DNA of 64,000 bases from Betaproteobacteria bacterium (GCA_029883975.1 JAOUIL010000003.1:36174-100173); one strand, 5' to 3'. Counted from the first letter of the stretch, positions 1-8,759 are shown. Program-made: numbers and translations. The notes: a model not told the origin generated them from the letters alone.

Positions 1-169
1 GGCTTCAAGTTCCTGTCCAAGGACGTGTACTACATCTCCGACCTGCCCTCGGACGTGCAGCTGCGCGATGTCGCCACCATCGGCCTGGTGTCGCTCGCCA
101 TGTCGTTTGTCGCCACGCTCTACCCGAGCTGGCGCGCCGCGCGCGTCAATCCGGCGGAGGCGCTGCGCT

Positions 170-177
<8 letters not shown>
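1..177 (+). CDS. LolC/LolE-type lipoprotein-releasing permease, 3' end only
   Basis: The window opens inside this gene; 58 codons and the TGA are visible. The peptide has one hydrophobic stretch (around [18 protein letters not shown]) and ends in [12 protein letters not shown], the usual C-terminus of FtsX/MacB-fold permeases of the LolCE complex. LolCDE extracts mature lipoproteins from the inner membrane and hands them to LolA. The ATG of lolD overlaps the stop codon, which confirms the pairing. Too little is present to tell LolC from LolE. Confidence 0.85.
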
Positions 178-853
<676 letters not shown>

Positions 854-858
854 TACTC

Positions 859-948
859 AAATAGGGACAGACCCCATTTTTCTCATCTGCGAATGATTCG
901 CAGATGAGAAAAATGGAAAAATGGGAAAAATGGGGACTGTCCCTATTT
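859..948. repeat. REP/MITE-like palindromic element
   Basis: The arms are AAATAGGGACAGACCCC (from 859) and GGGGACTGTCCCTATTT (to 948). They continue inward through ATTTTTCTCATCTGCGAA and its complement around a central GATGATTCG-like loop. The right arm carries about 17 extra bases made of AAAAATGG-type tandem units, so the stem is asymmetric. GGGACAGACCCC-type palindromes are, to my knowledge, common dispersed elements in proteobacteria linked to REP-associated transposases; no transposase is here. The 5' end touches lolD and the 3' end supplies the stop codon of the leftward gene ending at 943. A transcription-terminator role between the convergent genes is also possible. Confidence 0.7.
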
Positions 949-1245
949 AATGAGCCCGGCGGCCACGGCTTCGCCGTAGAAGCGCTCGTCGGCGAGCGCG
1001 CGCTGCAGCACGAAGCCGGGGGCCGAGCGGCGCACGGCGAAGCGCAGCGCCAGGCCGCCGAGGAAGACGAGGGCCCCGAACACCAGGGAGCCGACGAGCG
1101 CGAGCGCGACCGCCGCGCCTAACACGGGCAGCAGCACGAGCGGCAGCATGAGGCGCGCCGAGACGACCCGCGCGGCGGCGGCGCGATCCACGTGCACGCG
1201 CAGGCGTCCCTCGCGATAGGCGGCGACGAACTCGTGGTGCGTCAC
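943..1245 (-). CDS. small conserved membrane protein, function unknown
   Basis: A 100-residue protein with a polar N-terminus (MTHHEFVAAYREGRL) and one long or two short hydrophobic segments at about residues 27–65 (LMLPLVLLPVLGAAVALALV, then LVFGALVFLGGLAL). No catalytic motif is visible. Its ATG overlaps the stop of the DUF2062 gene (ATGA), so the two are translated together. The stop codon lies inside the REP-like element, so the original C-terminus may have been replaced. Confidence 0.7.
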   Translation of the reverse strand: MTHHEFVAAYREGRLRVHVDRAAAARVVSARLMLPLVLLPVLGAAVALALVGSLVFGALVFLGGLALRFAVRRSAPGFVLQRALADERFYGEAVAAGLIK

Positions 1246-1793
1246 CGGCGGCGCCGCTTCTTTGCGCGCGCGCGCCAGGCGAGCATGACGTAGGCGCGCC
1301 AGCCGAACTGCACGGCGAGGTAGCCGAGCGCGGCCAGGGTGAGCCCGAGCGCGACCAGGCCGACCGCCAGCGGCGCACCGAGCGCCACGGTCCAGTCGAA
1401 CAGCCTGCCCATCGAGTCGAACAAGTTGCCCCAGTCCATCTCGAAAGGCACGATGTGCGCGCGGTCTTCTCCGCCGCCGAGCAGCAGGCTGCCGTAGCCG
1501 TAGGCGAGCAGGTAGAGCGGCACGATGGTGAAAGGATTCGTATAGAGCGTCATGAGCAGCGCCACGGGCAGGTTGCGGTGCAGCGGCACCGCTAGCACGA
1601 GCGCCGTCAGCATCTGCAGCGGCCCGGGCACCAGGCCCGAGAACAGGCCGATGGCCACCGCGCCGGCCACCGAGTCGCGGTTCAGGTGCCAGAGGTTCGG
1701 GTGATGCAGCAGCGTGCCGAACATCGCCACCAGGCGGTTCCTGCGCACCTCGGTGGCGCTCGGCACGTACTTGCGGATGAACTTGCGCGGCAT
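1242..1793 (-). CDS. DUF2062 family inner-membrane protein
   Basis: A 183-residue protein with the DUF2062 pattern: a basic N-terminus, then HPNLWHLNRDSVAGAVAIGLFSG…PLQM, a helix with LPVALLMTLYTNPFTIVPLY, and two further membrane segments near residues 130–175. The family is of unknown biochemical function and often sits near comEC in betaproteobacteria, as here (divergent, 37 bp apart). On the minus strand a TAAAAT –10-like box at 1824–1829 lies about 30 bp before the ATG. Confidence 0.88.
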   Translation of the reverse strand: MPRKFIRKYVPSATEVRRNRLVAMFGTLLHHPNLWHLNRDSVAGAVAIGLFSGLVPGPLQMLTALVLAVPLHRNLPVALLMTLYTNPFTIVPLYLLAYGYGSLLLGGGEDRAHIVPFEMDWGNLFDSMGRLFDWTVALGAPLAVGLVALGLTLAALGYLAVQFGWRAYVMLAWRARAKKRRRR

Positions 1794-1830
1794 GTGGTCA
1801 TCCGGCGGATCGCCGGCGCGTTGATTTTAG

Positions 1831-4110
1831 ATGACCGCAACCGCCCTCGCGTTCGCCACCGGCGTGCTGCTGCTGCAGCAACAGGCCGCGCTGCCCGCCG
1901 TGGGCTGGCTTACCCTGCTGCCGGCCTGCGCCGCGCTCGCCGCCTGGCGGCGCGCGCTCGCCATCCCGGCGGCGCTGGCCGTCGGCTTCCTGTGGGCGGC
2001 GGGCGCGGCGCACCTGCGGTTGGCGGACCGCATGTCCCCGGAGCTCGAAGGCGTCGATCTCGCAATCACGGGCGTCGTGTCCGGACTGCCGGCACCTCTG
2101 GAGCGCGGCGCGCGCTTCGCCTTCGACGTCGAGCACGCGCCGGCGCGGCTGCCGCGCAGGATCCTGCTCGCCTGGTACGGCGAGGCGCCGCCGCTGCGGC
2201 CCGGCGATCGCTGGCGCCTTTCGGTCCGGCTCAAGCGCCCCCACGGTCATGCCAACCCGCATGGCTTCGATTACGAGGTTTGGCTCATGGAGCGCGGCAT
2301 CGGCGCCACGGGCTACGTGCGTGACGCCCAGGGCGCGCTGCGGCTGGGCGCGCGCGACTTCCCCGGCGACCGCATCGAGCAGGCGCGCGCGGCGGTGCAC
2401 GAGCGCTTCGTGCGCACGCTCGGCGAAACGCCGGCGGCCGGCATCCTGACGGCGCTCGCGGTGGGTGAGCAGCGCGCGATCGCCAACGAGGAGTGGCGGC
2501 TGTTCGCGCGCACGGGCGTCACGCACCTGATGAGCATCTCCGGGCTGCACGTGACGCTGGTCTCGGGGCTCGTGGCCTGGCTCGCGGCGGCGCTGTGGCG
2601 CCGCGTGCCGCGCCTGGCGCTCGCCGTCCCGGCGCGCAAGGCCGGCGCGGCCGCAGCCATCGTGGCAGCGCTCGGCTACACGCTGCTCGCCGGCTTCGCG
2701 GTGCCGGCGCAGCGCACCTTCTACATGGTGAGCGTCGTGGCGCTCGCGCTGTGGTCGGGGCGCATGGCCTCACCGGCGCGCACGCTCGCCCTCGCACTCG
2801 CGGTGGTGACGGCGCTCGATCCGTGGGCGGTGCTGCAGCCGGGCTTCTGGCTGTCGTTCGGCGCGGTGGCGCTCATCTTCTACGTGTCCGCGGGCTGGAG
2901 CACCGGCGAGCCGCGCTTGTGGCAATGGGCGCGCGTGCAGTGGGCGATCACCGTGGGGCTCGCGCCCGCGGCGCTGTTTCTGTTCTCGCAGGTATCGGTG
3001 GCGGGGCCGCTGGCCAACGCGCTTGCCATTCCGCTCGTCTCGGCGGTCCTCACGCCGCTCGCGCTCGCCGCCGCGGCCATCCCCGCGGACACGCTGCTCT
3101 ACGCGGGCGAGTGGCTCGTGCATGCGCTGCTCGCCTGGCTCGAATGGTGCGCGCGCCTTCCCGGCGCGCTCTGGCAGCAGCACGTGCCGCCGCTGTGGGC
3201 GACCCTGCTCGCGCTCGCCGGCGTGGCGTGGCTGCTGCTGCCGCGCGGCTTTCCATGGCGTGCGAGCGGGCTCGCGCTGATGGGGCCGGCGCTCGTGCTG
3301 CCCGCGCCCGTGCCGGCGCCGGGCGAGGCCGCGGTCACGGTGTTCGACGTCGGGCAGGGGCTCGCGGTGCTGGTGCGCACCTCGGGCCACGCGCTGCTGT
3401 ACGACGCGGGGCCGGCGTACGGGAGCGAGGCGGACAGCGGGGAGCGCGTCGTCGCGCCGGCACTGGTCGCGCTCGGCGTGCGCCGGCTCGACACGCTCGT
3501 GCTCACGCACGACGATACCGACCACACCGGCGGCGCGCGCTCGATCCTCGAGCAGTTCGAGACCGGCGCGCTGCGCCACGCGCTGCCGGCGGAGCACGCG
3601 CTCCTCGGGCTCGCGCCCGCGGCCGCGCGCTGCGCGCGCGGCGAAGCCTGGGAGTGGGACGGCGTGCGCTTCGAGTTCCTGCACCCTGCGCCGGGGCTGA
3701 ACGCGCGCCGGCGCAATGACGAGAGCTGCGTGCTGCGCATCGCGGCGGGCGGCACCGCGATGCTGCTGGCCGGCGATATCGAGCGCGGCACGGAGCGCGC
3801 GCTCGCGCGCGCCGGGCTGCAGCCCGCGACCGCGCTGCTCGTGCCGCATCACGGCAGCCGCAGCTCCTCCAGCGCCGAGCTGCTCGCCGCCGTGCAGCCG
3901 CGCGTCGCCGTGGCCGCCGCCGGCTATCGCAACCGCTTCGGTCACCCCGCGGCGGATGTCGAGGCGCGCTACGCGCAGGCGGGAACGCGGCTGCTGCGCA
4001 CCGATCGCGATGGTGCGGTGTACCTGCAGCTCGCGCCCGGCGCGCTGCAGGTGGAGTCCGAGCGCGCGCGCCGCCCGCGCTACTGGCACGCGTGCGCACC
4101 GCCGGCGTAA
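1831..4110 (+). CDS. comEC: ComEC/Rec2 family DNA-uptake channel protein
   Basis: A 759-residue polytopic protein, full length for the family. An N-terminal membrane/OB region is followed by the competence domain (GILTALAVGEQRAI…THLMSISGLHVTL at about residues 205–250) with many helices. The last 260 residues are a metallo-beta-lactamase-like domain with VFDVGQGLAVLV, THDDTDHTGG and VPHHGSRSSSS. ComEC moves transforming single-stranded DNA across the inner membrane. No other competence gene is in the window. Confidence 0.95.
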   Translation: MTATALAFATGVLLLQQQAALPAVGWLTLLPACAALAAWRRALAIPAALAVGFLWAAGAAHLRLADRMSPELEGVDLAITGVVSGLPAPLERGARFAFDVEHAPARLPRRILLAWYGEAPPLRPGDRWRLSVRLKRPHGHANPHGFDYEVWLMERGIGATGYVRDAQGALRLGARDFPGDRIEQARAAVHERFVRTLGETPAAGILTALAVGEQRAIANEEWRLFARTGVTHLMSISGLHVTLVSGLVAWLAAALWRRVPRLALAVPARKAGAAAAIVAALGYTLLAGFAVPAQRTFYMVSVVALALWSGRMASPARTLALALAVVTALDPWAVLQPGFWLSFGAVALIFYVSAGWSTGEPRLWQWARVQWAITVGLAPAALFLFSQVSVAGPLANALAIPLVSAVLTPLALAAAAIPADTLLYAGEWLVHALLAWLEWCARLPGALWQQHVPPLWATLLALAGVAWLLLPRGFPWRASGLALMGPALVLPAPVPAPGEAAVTVFDVGQGLAVLVRTSGHALLYDAGPAYGSEADSGERVVAPALVALGVRRLDTLVLTHDDTDHTGGARSILEQFETGALRHALPAEHALLGLAPAAARCARGEAWEWDGVRFEFLHPAPGLNARRRNDESCVLRIAAGGTAMLLAGDIERGTERALARAGLQPATALLVPHHGSRSSSSAELLAAVQPRVAVAAAGYRNRFGHPAADVEARYAQAGTRLLRTDRDGAVYLQLAPGALQVESERARRPRYWHACAPPA

Positions 4111-4155
4111 ACTGGCCGCGCGGGATCTCCCCGCACACTCTTGGAGGAGGCGCTC

Positions 4156-4374
4156 ATGGCGAAAGGCGACAACGCGGTCTACCGGGTCACCGAGGTGATC
4201 GGCACCAGCACCAGCTCGTGGGAAGAGGCGGCCAAGAACGCGGTGAAGACCGCCGCGGGGTCGCTGCGCGACCTGCGCATCGCGGAAGTCACCAAGCTCG
4301 ACGTGAAGATCGAGGACGGCAAGGTGACCCAGTTCCGCACGCGCCTCGCGCTGTCCTTCAAGTACAGCGGCTGA
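4156..4374 (+). CDS. dodecin family flavin-binding protein
   Basis: A 72-residue protein matching dodecin over its full length: VYRVTEVIGTSTSSWEEAAKNAV, then the C-terminal strand TRLALSFKYSG. Dodecins form hollow dodecamers that bind FMN or riboflavin pairs and act as flavin stores or buffers. A GGAGGA Shine–Dalgarno at 4143–4148 selects the ATG at 4156 over the in-frame TTG at 4141. A TAAACT box near 4108 may be its –10. The stop overlaps the ATG of the next gene. Confidence 0.93.
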   Translation: MAKGDNAVYRVTEVIGTSTSSWEEAAKNAVKTAAGSLRDLRIAEVTKLDVKIEDGKVTQFRTRLALSFKYSG

Positions 4375-4685
4375 TGGCGTTCACGGCGATCGTGCGCGTC
4401 ACCGGCGCGGCGGGGCGCTTCGAGGATTTCCGCGAGCGCGTGCGCTGGCTCATGGTGCGCGACATCGACGCCGAGCCCTACACCGAGCACCACCGCCCCG
4501 GCGAGCTCGAGTACCGCTTCGAGCTCGCGCGGGGCATTCCGTTCCCCGCGTTCGTCGAGGCGACGCGCGACTTCGAGGAGCTGCGCGTCGAGGTCGAGTG
4601 GGAGCACGACGGCGCGCGCGGCGGCGCAGCCATCGAGGCTGGCCGCCTGGTGGACAAGTGGACCGGGGAACGGGAGCCGCGTTGA
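4374..4685 (+). CDS. conserved hypothetical protein downstream of dodecin
   Basis: 103 residues, start coupled to the dodecin stop (TGATG). It is soluble, acidic and mixed alpha/beta (FTAIVRVTGAAGRFEDFRERVRW…, then EELRVEVEWEHDG). I do not recognise the family. Its stop overlaps the TTG start of the following hydrolase, so dodecin, this gene and the hydrolase look like one operon. Confidence 0.65.
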   Translation: MAFTAIVRVTGAAGRFEDFRERVRWLMVRDIDAEPYTEHHRPGELEYRFELARGIPFPAFVEATRDFEELRVEVEWEHDGARGGAAIEAGRLVDKWTGEREPR

Positions 4686-5539
4686 GCGCCGTCGCGCGAC
4701 CGCGGCGCGTGCAGTGCGCCTCTCCGGCGGGGCTGCACCGCATGGCGTACCTGGAGTGGGGCGACCCGACCAATCCCGAGGTGCTCATCTGCGCGCACGG
4801 CCTGACGCGCTGCGCGCGCGACTTCGACAACCTCGCGCGCGCGCTTTGCACCCGTTACCGCGTCGTGTGCCCGGACATGGTGGGGCGCGGCGATTCGGGG
4901 TGGCTCGCCGATCCCGTGTTCTACGCCGTGCCGCAGTACGTGGCGGACATGGTGACGCTGATCGCGCGCCTGGACGTCGAGCGCGTGCACTGGGTCGGCA
5001 CATCGCTCGGCGGCCTGGTCGGCATGGCGCTCGCCGCGCAGAAGGACTCACCCGTGACGAAGCTGGCGCTGAACGAGGCGGGCGCGGTGGTGGCGCACGC
5101 CTCGCTCGAGCGCATCGGCCAGTACCTCGGCACCGACCCGAGATTTCCGAGCATCAAGGCGGCCGAGAAGGTGGTGCGCGCCGTGTCGGCGCCGTTCGGG
5201 CCACATACGGACGCCGAGTGGCGCTTCCTGACCGAAGTGGTGCTGAGGAAGAACCCGGACGGCACCTGGCGTTTCCACTACGACCCGCGCATCGCCGTGG
5301 CCTATCGCGGGCAGATCCCCGAGGGCGACATCGTGCTGTGGGACACCTACGATGCCATTCGCTGCCCGACGCTGCTCATCCGCGGCGCGCAGTCGGACTT
5401 GCTGTCGCGGGAAACCGCCGAGGAGATGACGCGCCGCGGGCCGCAGGCGAAGCTCGTCGAGCTGCCCGGCATCGGGCACGCGCCGACCCTGTTGCACGAC
5501 GACCAGATTGCGATCGTGCGGGAGTTTCTATTCTCGTAG
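4682..5539 (+). CDS. alpha/beta-hydrolase fold protein
   Basis: About 285 residues from TTG 4682, which overlaps the upstream stop and has GGGAG about 8 nt before it; ATG 4742 is the alternative start. The fold is clear: oxyanion region ICAHGLTRCARDFD, nucleophile elbow VGTSLGGLVG (Ser), acid region LIRGAQSDLL (Asp) and catalytic His in GIGHAPTL. The substrate is unknown; the family includes esterases, C–C hydrolases and haloperoxidase-like enzymes. Its last 24 codons and the following ~80 bp occur again about 1.16 kb downstream, with a TIR gene in between. Confidence 0.9.
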   Translation: MSAVARPRRVQCASPAGLHRMAYLEWGDPTNPEVLICAHGLTRCARDFDNLARALCTRYRVVCPDMVGRGDSGWLADPVFYAVPQYVADMVTLIARLDVERVHWVGTSLGGLVGMALAAQKDSPVTKLALNEAGAVVAHASLERIGQYLGTDPRFPSIKAAEKVVRAVSAPFGPHTDAEWRFLTEVVLRKNPDGTWRFHYDPRIAVAYRGQIPEGDIVLWDTYDAIRCPTLLIRGAQSDLLSRETAEEMTRRGPQAKLVELPGIGHAPTLLHDDQIAIVREFLFS

Positions 5540-5622
5540 GTATTTCAGCGGTGGTTGCCAGCGGCAACTTGCGGCTCGCGTCGAATTGACCGCTATCGAA
5601 CCTAACCGGGCATTCGCGGTGT
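5468..5622 (+). repeat. direct repeat copy A (hydrolase 3' end plus flank)
   Basis: The coding part, 5468–5539, matches 6630–6701 at about 64 of 72 positions, mostly with third-base differences. Beyond the stop the match is weaker, but a second block, ATTGACCGCT…CATTC (5585–5615), recurs at the same distance from the stop (6746–6776). Together the copies flank the TIR gene. Confidence 0.75.
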
Positions 5623-5814
5623 AGATTTGCGACCGATTTGGTGTGCGGATTGCCAAAGCTGCCAACTGCGGCTTTTCTCGGAGTTGTTGTTTGCACCCAA
5701 GGATCGAAAATGACCTTGGTTGAAATTGTCGGATAGGGCGCAACGGTCCAGTAGAGTCGCTCGAGAGGAGTTGCATTTCATAGCGCCAAGGTGGTCCAGG
5801 CGGGAGGTGATGCA
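5540..5814. other. intergenic segment before the TIR gene, no gene seen
   Basis: 275 bp. The first ~80 bp belong to repeat copy A. The rest is noticeably more AT-rich than the neighbourhood and shows no convincing reading frame on either strand. It ends with GGGAGGTGA, a strong Shine–Dalgarno for the TIR gene. No clear –35/–10 pair was identified. Confidence 0.6.
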
Positions 5815-6588
5815 ATGGCGGGGATCTTCATAAGCTACCGTCGCGACGACAGCGACGTTGCCGCCGGCCGGCTCGCTGATGACCTATCGGAAATCCTCGG
5901 ACCTCACTCGATCTTCCGGGACGTCGACAAACTGGAGCCAGGTGAGGACTTCGAGATAGCGCTGGACCATGCCCTCAGTTCCTGTGTGGTCCTTATTGCT
6001 GTGATTGGCGCGCGCTGGTCGAGCATTACCGATGGTGGGGGGCGTCGACGCCTGGAGGATCCCAAGGATTGGGTGCGCGCAGAGATCAGCCGAGCCTTGG
6101 CGCGCGGCATTCGTGTGATACCCGTTCTGATTTCGGGAACAACTATGCCGCGCGAAGAGGAGGTTCCTGTTGATCTGAAAGCACTTCTCAAGCGTCAGGC
6201 GCTTGAGTTGGGTGATCGACACTGGAAACAGGACATTGAGCTTCTGACACAGGCCTTGGAGAAGATCCCAGGAATCACGAAGCGGGGTCCACCACTGAGC
6301 GCAATGGCCACAGCAATGGGCAGAGTCACCCTGGTTGGGTCAAGGCAATGGTTCGCAATCAGTCCACAGATAATAGTCTCCATTGACAATATGGAAGTGG
6401 CTCGAATGAAGCTGAGCGATCAAGTGACCGTGGAAATCAAACCGGGCGCTCACACGATCTATGGAAAGATGCCCCTCAGCTCCTCAAAGACCACCACTTT
6501 CGATTTGGAGCCGGGCCAAACCCAGACCTTCTCGGTGAGCATCAATCGCCTAACTGGAGGCCTGAGGATCGAACTTCTAGCGGAGTGA
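5815..6588 (+). CDS. TIR-domain protein with C-terminal beta-sandwich-like domain
   Basis: 257 residues; ATG 5815 is set by GGGAGGTGA 5' of it. Residues 1–150 are a TIR_2-type domain: GIFISYRRDDSDVAAGRLAD, FRDVDKLEPGEDF, VVLIAVIGARW, then DWVRAEISRAL with Glu90 as the likely NADase glutamate, and VIPVLISG. Residues 165–257 are beta-rich (VSIDNMEVARMKLSDQVTV, IKPGAHTIYGKM, LEPGQTQTFSV) and resemble small PEGA-like ligand or adhesion sandwiches. Bacterial TIR domains often cleave NAD+ in anti-phage or stress signalling; that role here is inference. No signal peptide, and no defence partner beside it. Codon use is much less GC3-rich than its neighbours, suggesting transfer. Confidence 0.88.
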   Translation: MAGIFISYRRDDSDVAAGRLADDLSEILGPHSIFRDVDKLEPGEDFEIALDHALSSCVVLIAVIGARWSSITDGGGRRRLEDPKDWVRAEISRALARGIRVIPVLISGTTMPREEEVPVDLKALLKRQALELGDRHWKQDIELLTQALEKIPGITKRGPPLSAMATAMGRVTLVGSRQWFAISPQIIVSIDNMEVARMKLSDQVTVEIKPGAHTIYGKMPLSSSKTTTFDLEPGQTQTFSVSINRLTGGLRIELLAE

Positions 6589-6590
6589 AT

Positions 6591-6701
6591 CCGCGACGCG
6601 AGGAATACACCAAGCAGGTGACACTGGCGGGCATCGGCCATGCGCCGACCCTGTTGCACGACGACCAGATCGCGATCGTGCGCGAGTTCCTGGTTTCGTA
6701 G
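6591..6701 (+). pseudogene. truncated hydrolase C-terminus
   Basis: An open frame beginning just after the TIR stop encodes a tail aligning without gaps to the end of the hydrolase at 4682. The first ~13 residues are weakly similar (PRREEYTKQVTLA against TRRGPQAKLVELP) and the last 24 nearly identical (GIGHAPTLLHDDQIAIVREFL, then VS or FS). There is no start, nucleophile elbow or fold core. It is either the remains of a tandem paralogue or the original 3' end displaced by an insertion. Confidence 0.72.
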
Positions 6702-6784
6702 GCATGCCGCGGTAGTTCCTGACATCCGCCTGTCGCTGGCATGGGATTGACCGCTTGCGACCTTAGGCGGACATTCATGCCGTG
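6630..6784 (+). repeat. direct repeat copy B (hydrolase 3' end plus flank)
   Basis: Counterpart of 5468–5622. It keeps GC-ending codons (CGC, TTC, CTG) where copy A has CGG, TTT, CTA, so copy B looks more native to this genome. It runs to the start of the lipoprotein gene. Confidence 0.72.
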
Positions 6785-6796
6785 GACAGGCGCCCA

Positions 6797-7603
6797 ATGC
6801 GAGGTGCGATTGTCTGGGCATGCGCAGCCGGCCTGCTGACGGTCGCCGGTTGCGCCTCTCGTCCAGCAGAGCCGCCAAAGCCGATCAATCTCTTGGCCGT
6901 GCTGCCTGCCTGGGCGCCCGTCACCGATTCCAACCTCGGCTTCGGTTCGTCGGGACCGTCGGTCGTGGTCGTGCCGATCGTCGTGCCGTCCGGGTCGCAA
7001 GGAAGCGGGATATCGACCGGCGGCGCCGTAGCGGCAGGCGTCATTACTTCCGCAGTCATCTATGGCATGCAGGAAAGCAAGCGCAAGGGGCGCGAAGCGC
7101 TCGCCGAGGCGCTGTCGCATATCCACTTCGATGCGGCCGCGGAAGTCGACTCCAGGCTCATACCCGCACTGGAGCAGCGCCAGGTTCGTCTGGTCCGCAT
7201 CACCGATCCCAACATCATCTGGGGTGTGCGCAACGGGAGATTCGACGGCCTGCCCGAGGGCGTCGACGCCATCCTCGACGTGCGCATTACCGAGTCCGGC
7301 TACTACTCTTCCACGCGGGCCGGCGGCTACTCGCCGATGCTCCTGATCACGGCGAACCTGCTTCCGCCGGTGGCCAAAGCCGAGAGCCTGGATGAATTCA
7401 GCTACTACGCGGACTTTCGGGACGGCGGCAAGGACAGGCGATGGATCACGACGCCCACGTCCATGACTTTCGCTACCGTCGAGCTGCTCAAGGCAGGTGC
7501 AGGCGACGCGCGCGCGGGCCTCTCCACGGTGGTGGACCAGATGGTGGCGCTGATGGTCGAGGACCTGCAGCGCCATGCGCGCGGAGAGCTTCGGGTCGAC
7601 TGA
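6797..7603 (+). CDS. predicted lipoprotein, function unknown
   Basis: 268 residues from ATG 6797; GTG 6782 would add five residues. The N-terminus MRGAIVWACAAGLLTVAGC is a lipoprotein signal with lipobox TVAGC, so a lipid-anchored periplasmic or outer-membrane protein is expected. A glycine/valine-rich segment follows (PSVVVVPIVVPSGSQGS and TGGAVAAGVITSAVIYG), then a soluble domain with IIWGVRNGRFDGLPEGVDAI and DVRITESGYYSSTRAGGYSP. I do not recognise the domain. Confidence 0.75.
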   Translation: MRGAIVWACAAGLLTVAGCASRPAEPPKPINLLAVLPAWAPVTDSNLGFGSSGPSVVVVPIVVPSGSQGSGISTGGAVAAGVITSAVIYGMQESKRKGREALAEALSHIHFDAAAEVDSRLIPALEQRQVRLVRITDPNIIWGVRNGRFDGLPEGVDAILDVRITESGYYSSTRAGGYSPMLLITANLLPPVAKAESLDEFSYYADFRDGGKDRRWITTPTSMTFATVELLKAGAGDARAGLSTVVDQMVALMVEDLQRHARGELRVD

Positions 7604-7619
7604 GCACGCTCGTTCATCG

Positions 7620-8759
7620 TCAGCCGCGGCGATTCGCCGCGTCCCAGTGCTTCTCGAGATTCGCGATCAGCGCAGGGCTGAAATGGCACACGGCCTGCTC
7701 GCGCGCGTACACCGCCATGTAGCGCCGGAACTCGTCGAGCGGCTCCTCGCCCGAGCGCAGCGCGCGCCTGTTCCCGGCGGCGCTCACCACGCCGGAGTCC
7801 GTGAGATTGGAGATGGTGCGCGCGATCGCCGCGTCCATCCCGCCCACTGGCACGATCTCGTCGCAGATCATGCGCCCTTCGGGCGAGTCGCAGTCCAGCC
7901 GGCGGCCGGCGAGGATCGCCTGGCGCGCGATGCGCGGGCCGACGAAGCGCGGCAGCCGCAGGTTCGCCGCGCCCGGGATGATGCCTTCCTTCCTCGCCGG
8001 CAACGTCATGTAGGCATCCTGCGCGGCGAGCACGTAGTCCATGGTCAGCAGGATCTGGCAGTGCCCGCCGATGGCGAAGCTCTCCACCGCCGCCACCCAG
8101 GGCTTCTCGATGCTGTCCTCCTCGGGATGCACGCCGGGCCGCGCGAGCCCGCGGTACAGCTTGTTGACCAGGCCGAGGTCGCGGATCAGGTACCAGAGGT
8201 AGCGGATCTTCCCCTGGTAAAGGTGCGTGAGATTGATGCCGGCGCCGAACACGCGCTTGCCCGCGTGCTTGGTGTGCGTGACCGTGTCGCCGCGCAGCAG
8301 GCAGAGCTCGCTTTGCCGATCGAGCAGCGCCACGTCGACCGCGATCTCCAGCCCGTCGAGGGTCGTCTCGTCCTCGGCATTGAGGAAGCGCGGGTTGCGC
8401 ATGGTGACGACCACCGCCTTTCCCTCGCGGTGCACGCACGCCCCGGCGAGCTCGAGCGTGCCCTGCGCCTCGAATTCCTCCAGGTGCCGCGCCGAATCGG
8501 CTCGCGGCAGCAGCATGCAGTGCACGAGATGCGTGCCGCACCGAGGATCGGCGAGCACGGCGCCCAGGAAGCGCCCGTAGGCCTTCTCCAGGCCCTTCTT
8601 GTCGCGCTGCATCAACGGCGCCTCGGCCGCCAGCCCGGCGGCGCCGGGCAGCAGACCGGGCCAGCGCGCGCCGGCCCGCCGGCACAGCTCGTCCACGCGC
8701 ACCGGCTGCGACAGCCCGCCGGTGAGCGCGTCGTAGGCGGCAAGCGCGTCGCGCGACAT
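7620..8759 (-). CDS. DpgC-like dioxygenase of the enoyl-CoA hydratase/isomerase superfamily
   Basis: 379 residues, longer than ordinary crotonases because of an N-terminal helical domain of about 130 residues. The core has KPWVAAVESFAIGGHCQILL, AYMTLPARKEGIIPGAANLRL, GPRIARQAILAGRRL, ICDEIVPVGGMDAAI and ANRRALRSGEEP-like features (AAGNRRALRSGEEPLDEFRRY). This pattern resembles DpgC, the cofactor-independent oxygenase that converts 3,5-dihydroxyphenylacetyl-CoA to 3,5-dihydroxyphenylglyoxylate. The natural substrate here is unknown; no dpgA, B or D genes are nearby. It is divergent from marR with 91 bp between starts. A TAGACT box at 8768–8773 (minus) suggests an almost leaderless transcript. 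Confidence 0.78.
   Translation of the reverse strand: MSRDALAAYDALTGGLSQPVRVDELCRRAGARWPGLLPGAAGLAAEAPLMQRDKKGLEKAYGRFLGAVLADPRCGTHLVHCMLLPRADSARHLEEFEAQGTLELAGACVHREGKAVVVTMRNPRFLNAEDETTLDGLEIAVDVALLDRQSELCLLRGDTVTHTKHAGKRVFGAGINLTHLYQGKIRYLWYLIRDLGLVNKLYRGLARPGVHPEEDSIEKPWVAAVESFAIGGHCQILLTMDYVLAAQDAYMTLPARKEGIIPGAANLRLPRFVGPRIARQAILAGRRLDCDSPEGRMICDEIVPVGGMDAAIARTISNLTDSGVVSAAGNRRALRSGEEPLDEFRRYMAVYAREQAVCHFSPALIANLEKHWDAANRRG

Noticed and set aside
2770-4089. A 439-residue minus-strand frame inside comEC
   Set aside because: Low-complexity Arg/Gln/His protein, fully overlapped by a recognisable ComEC.
5884-6222. A 112-residue minus-strand frame inside the TIR gene
   Set aside because: The TIR frame is clearly real on the plus strand; the antisense frame has no ribosome-binding site or known motif.
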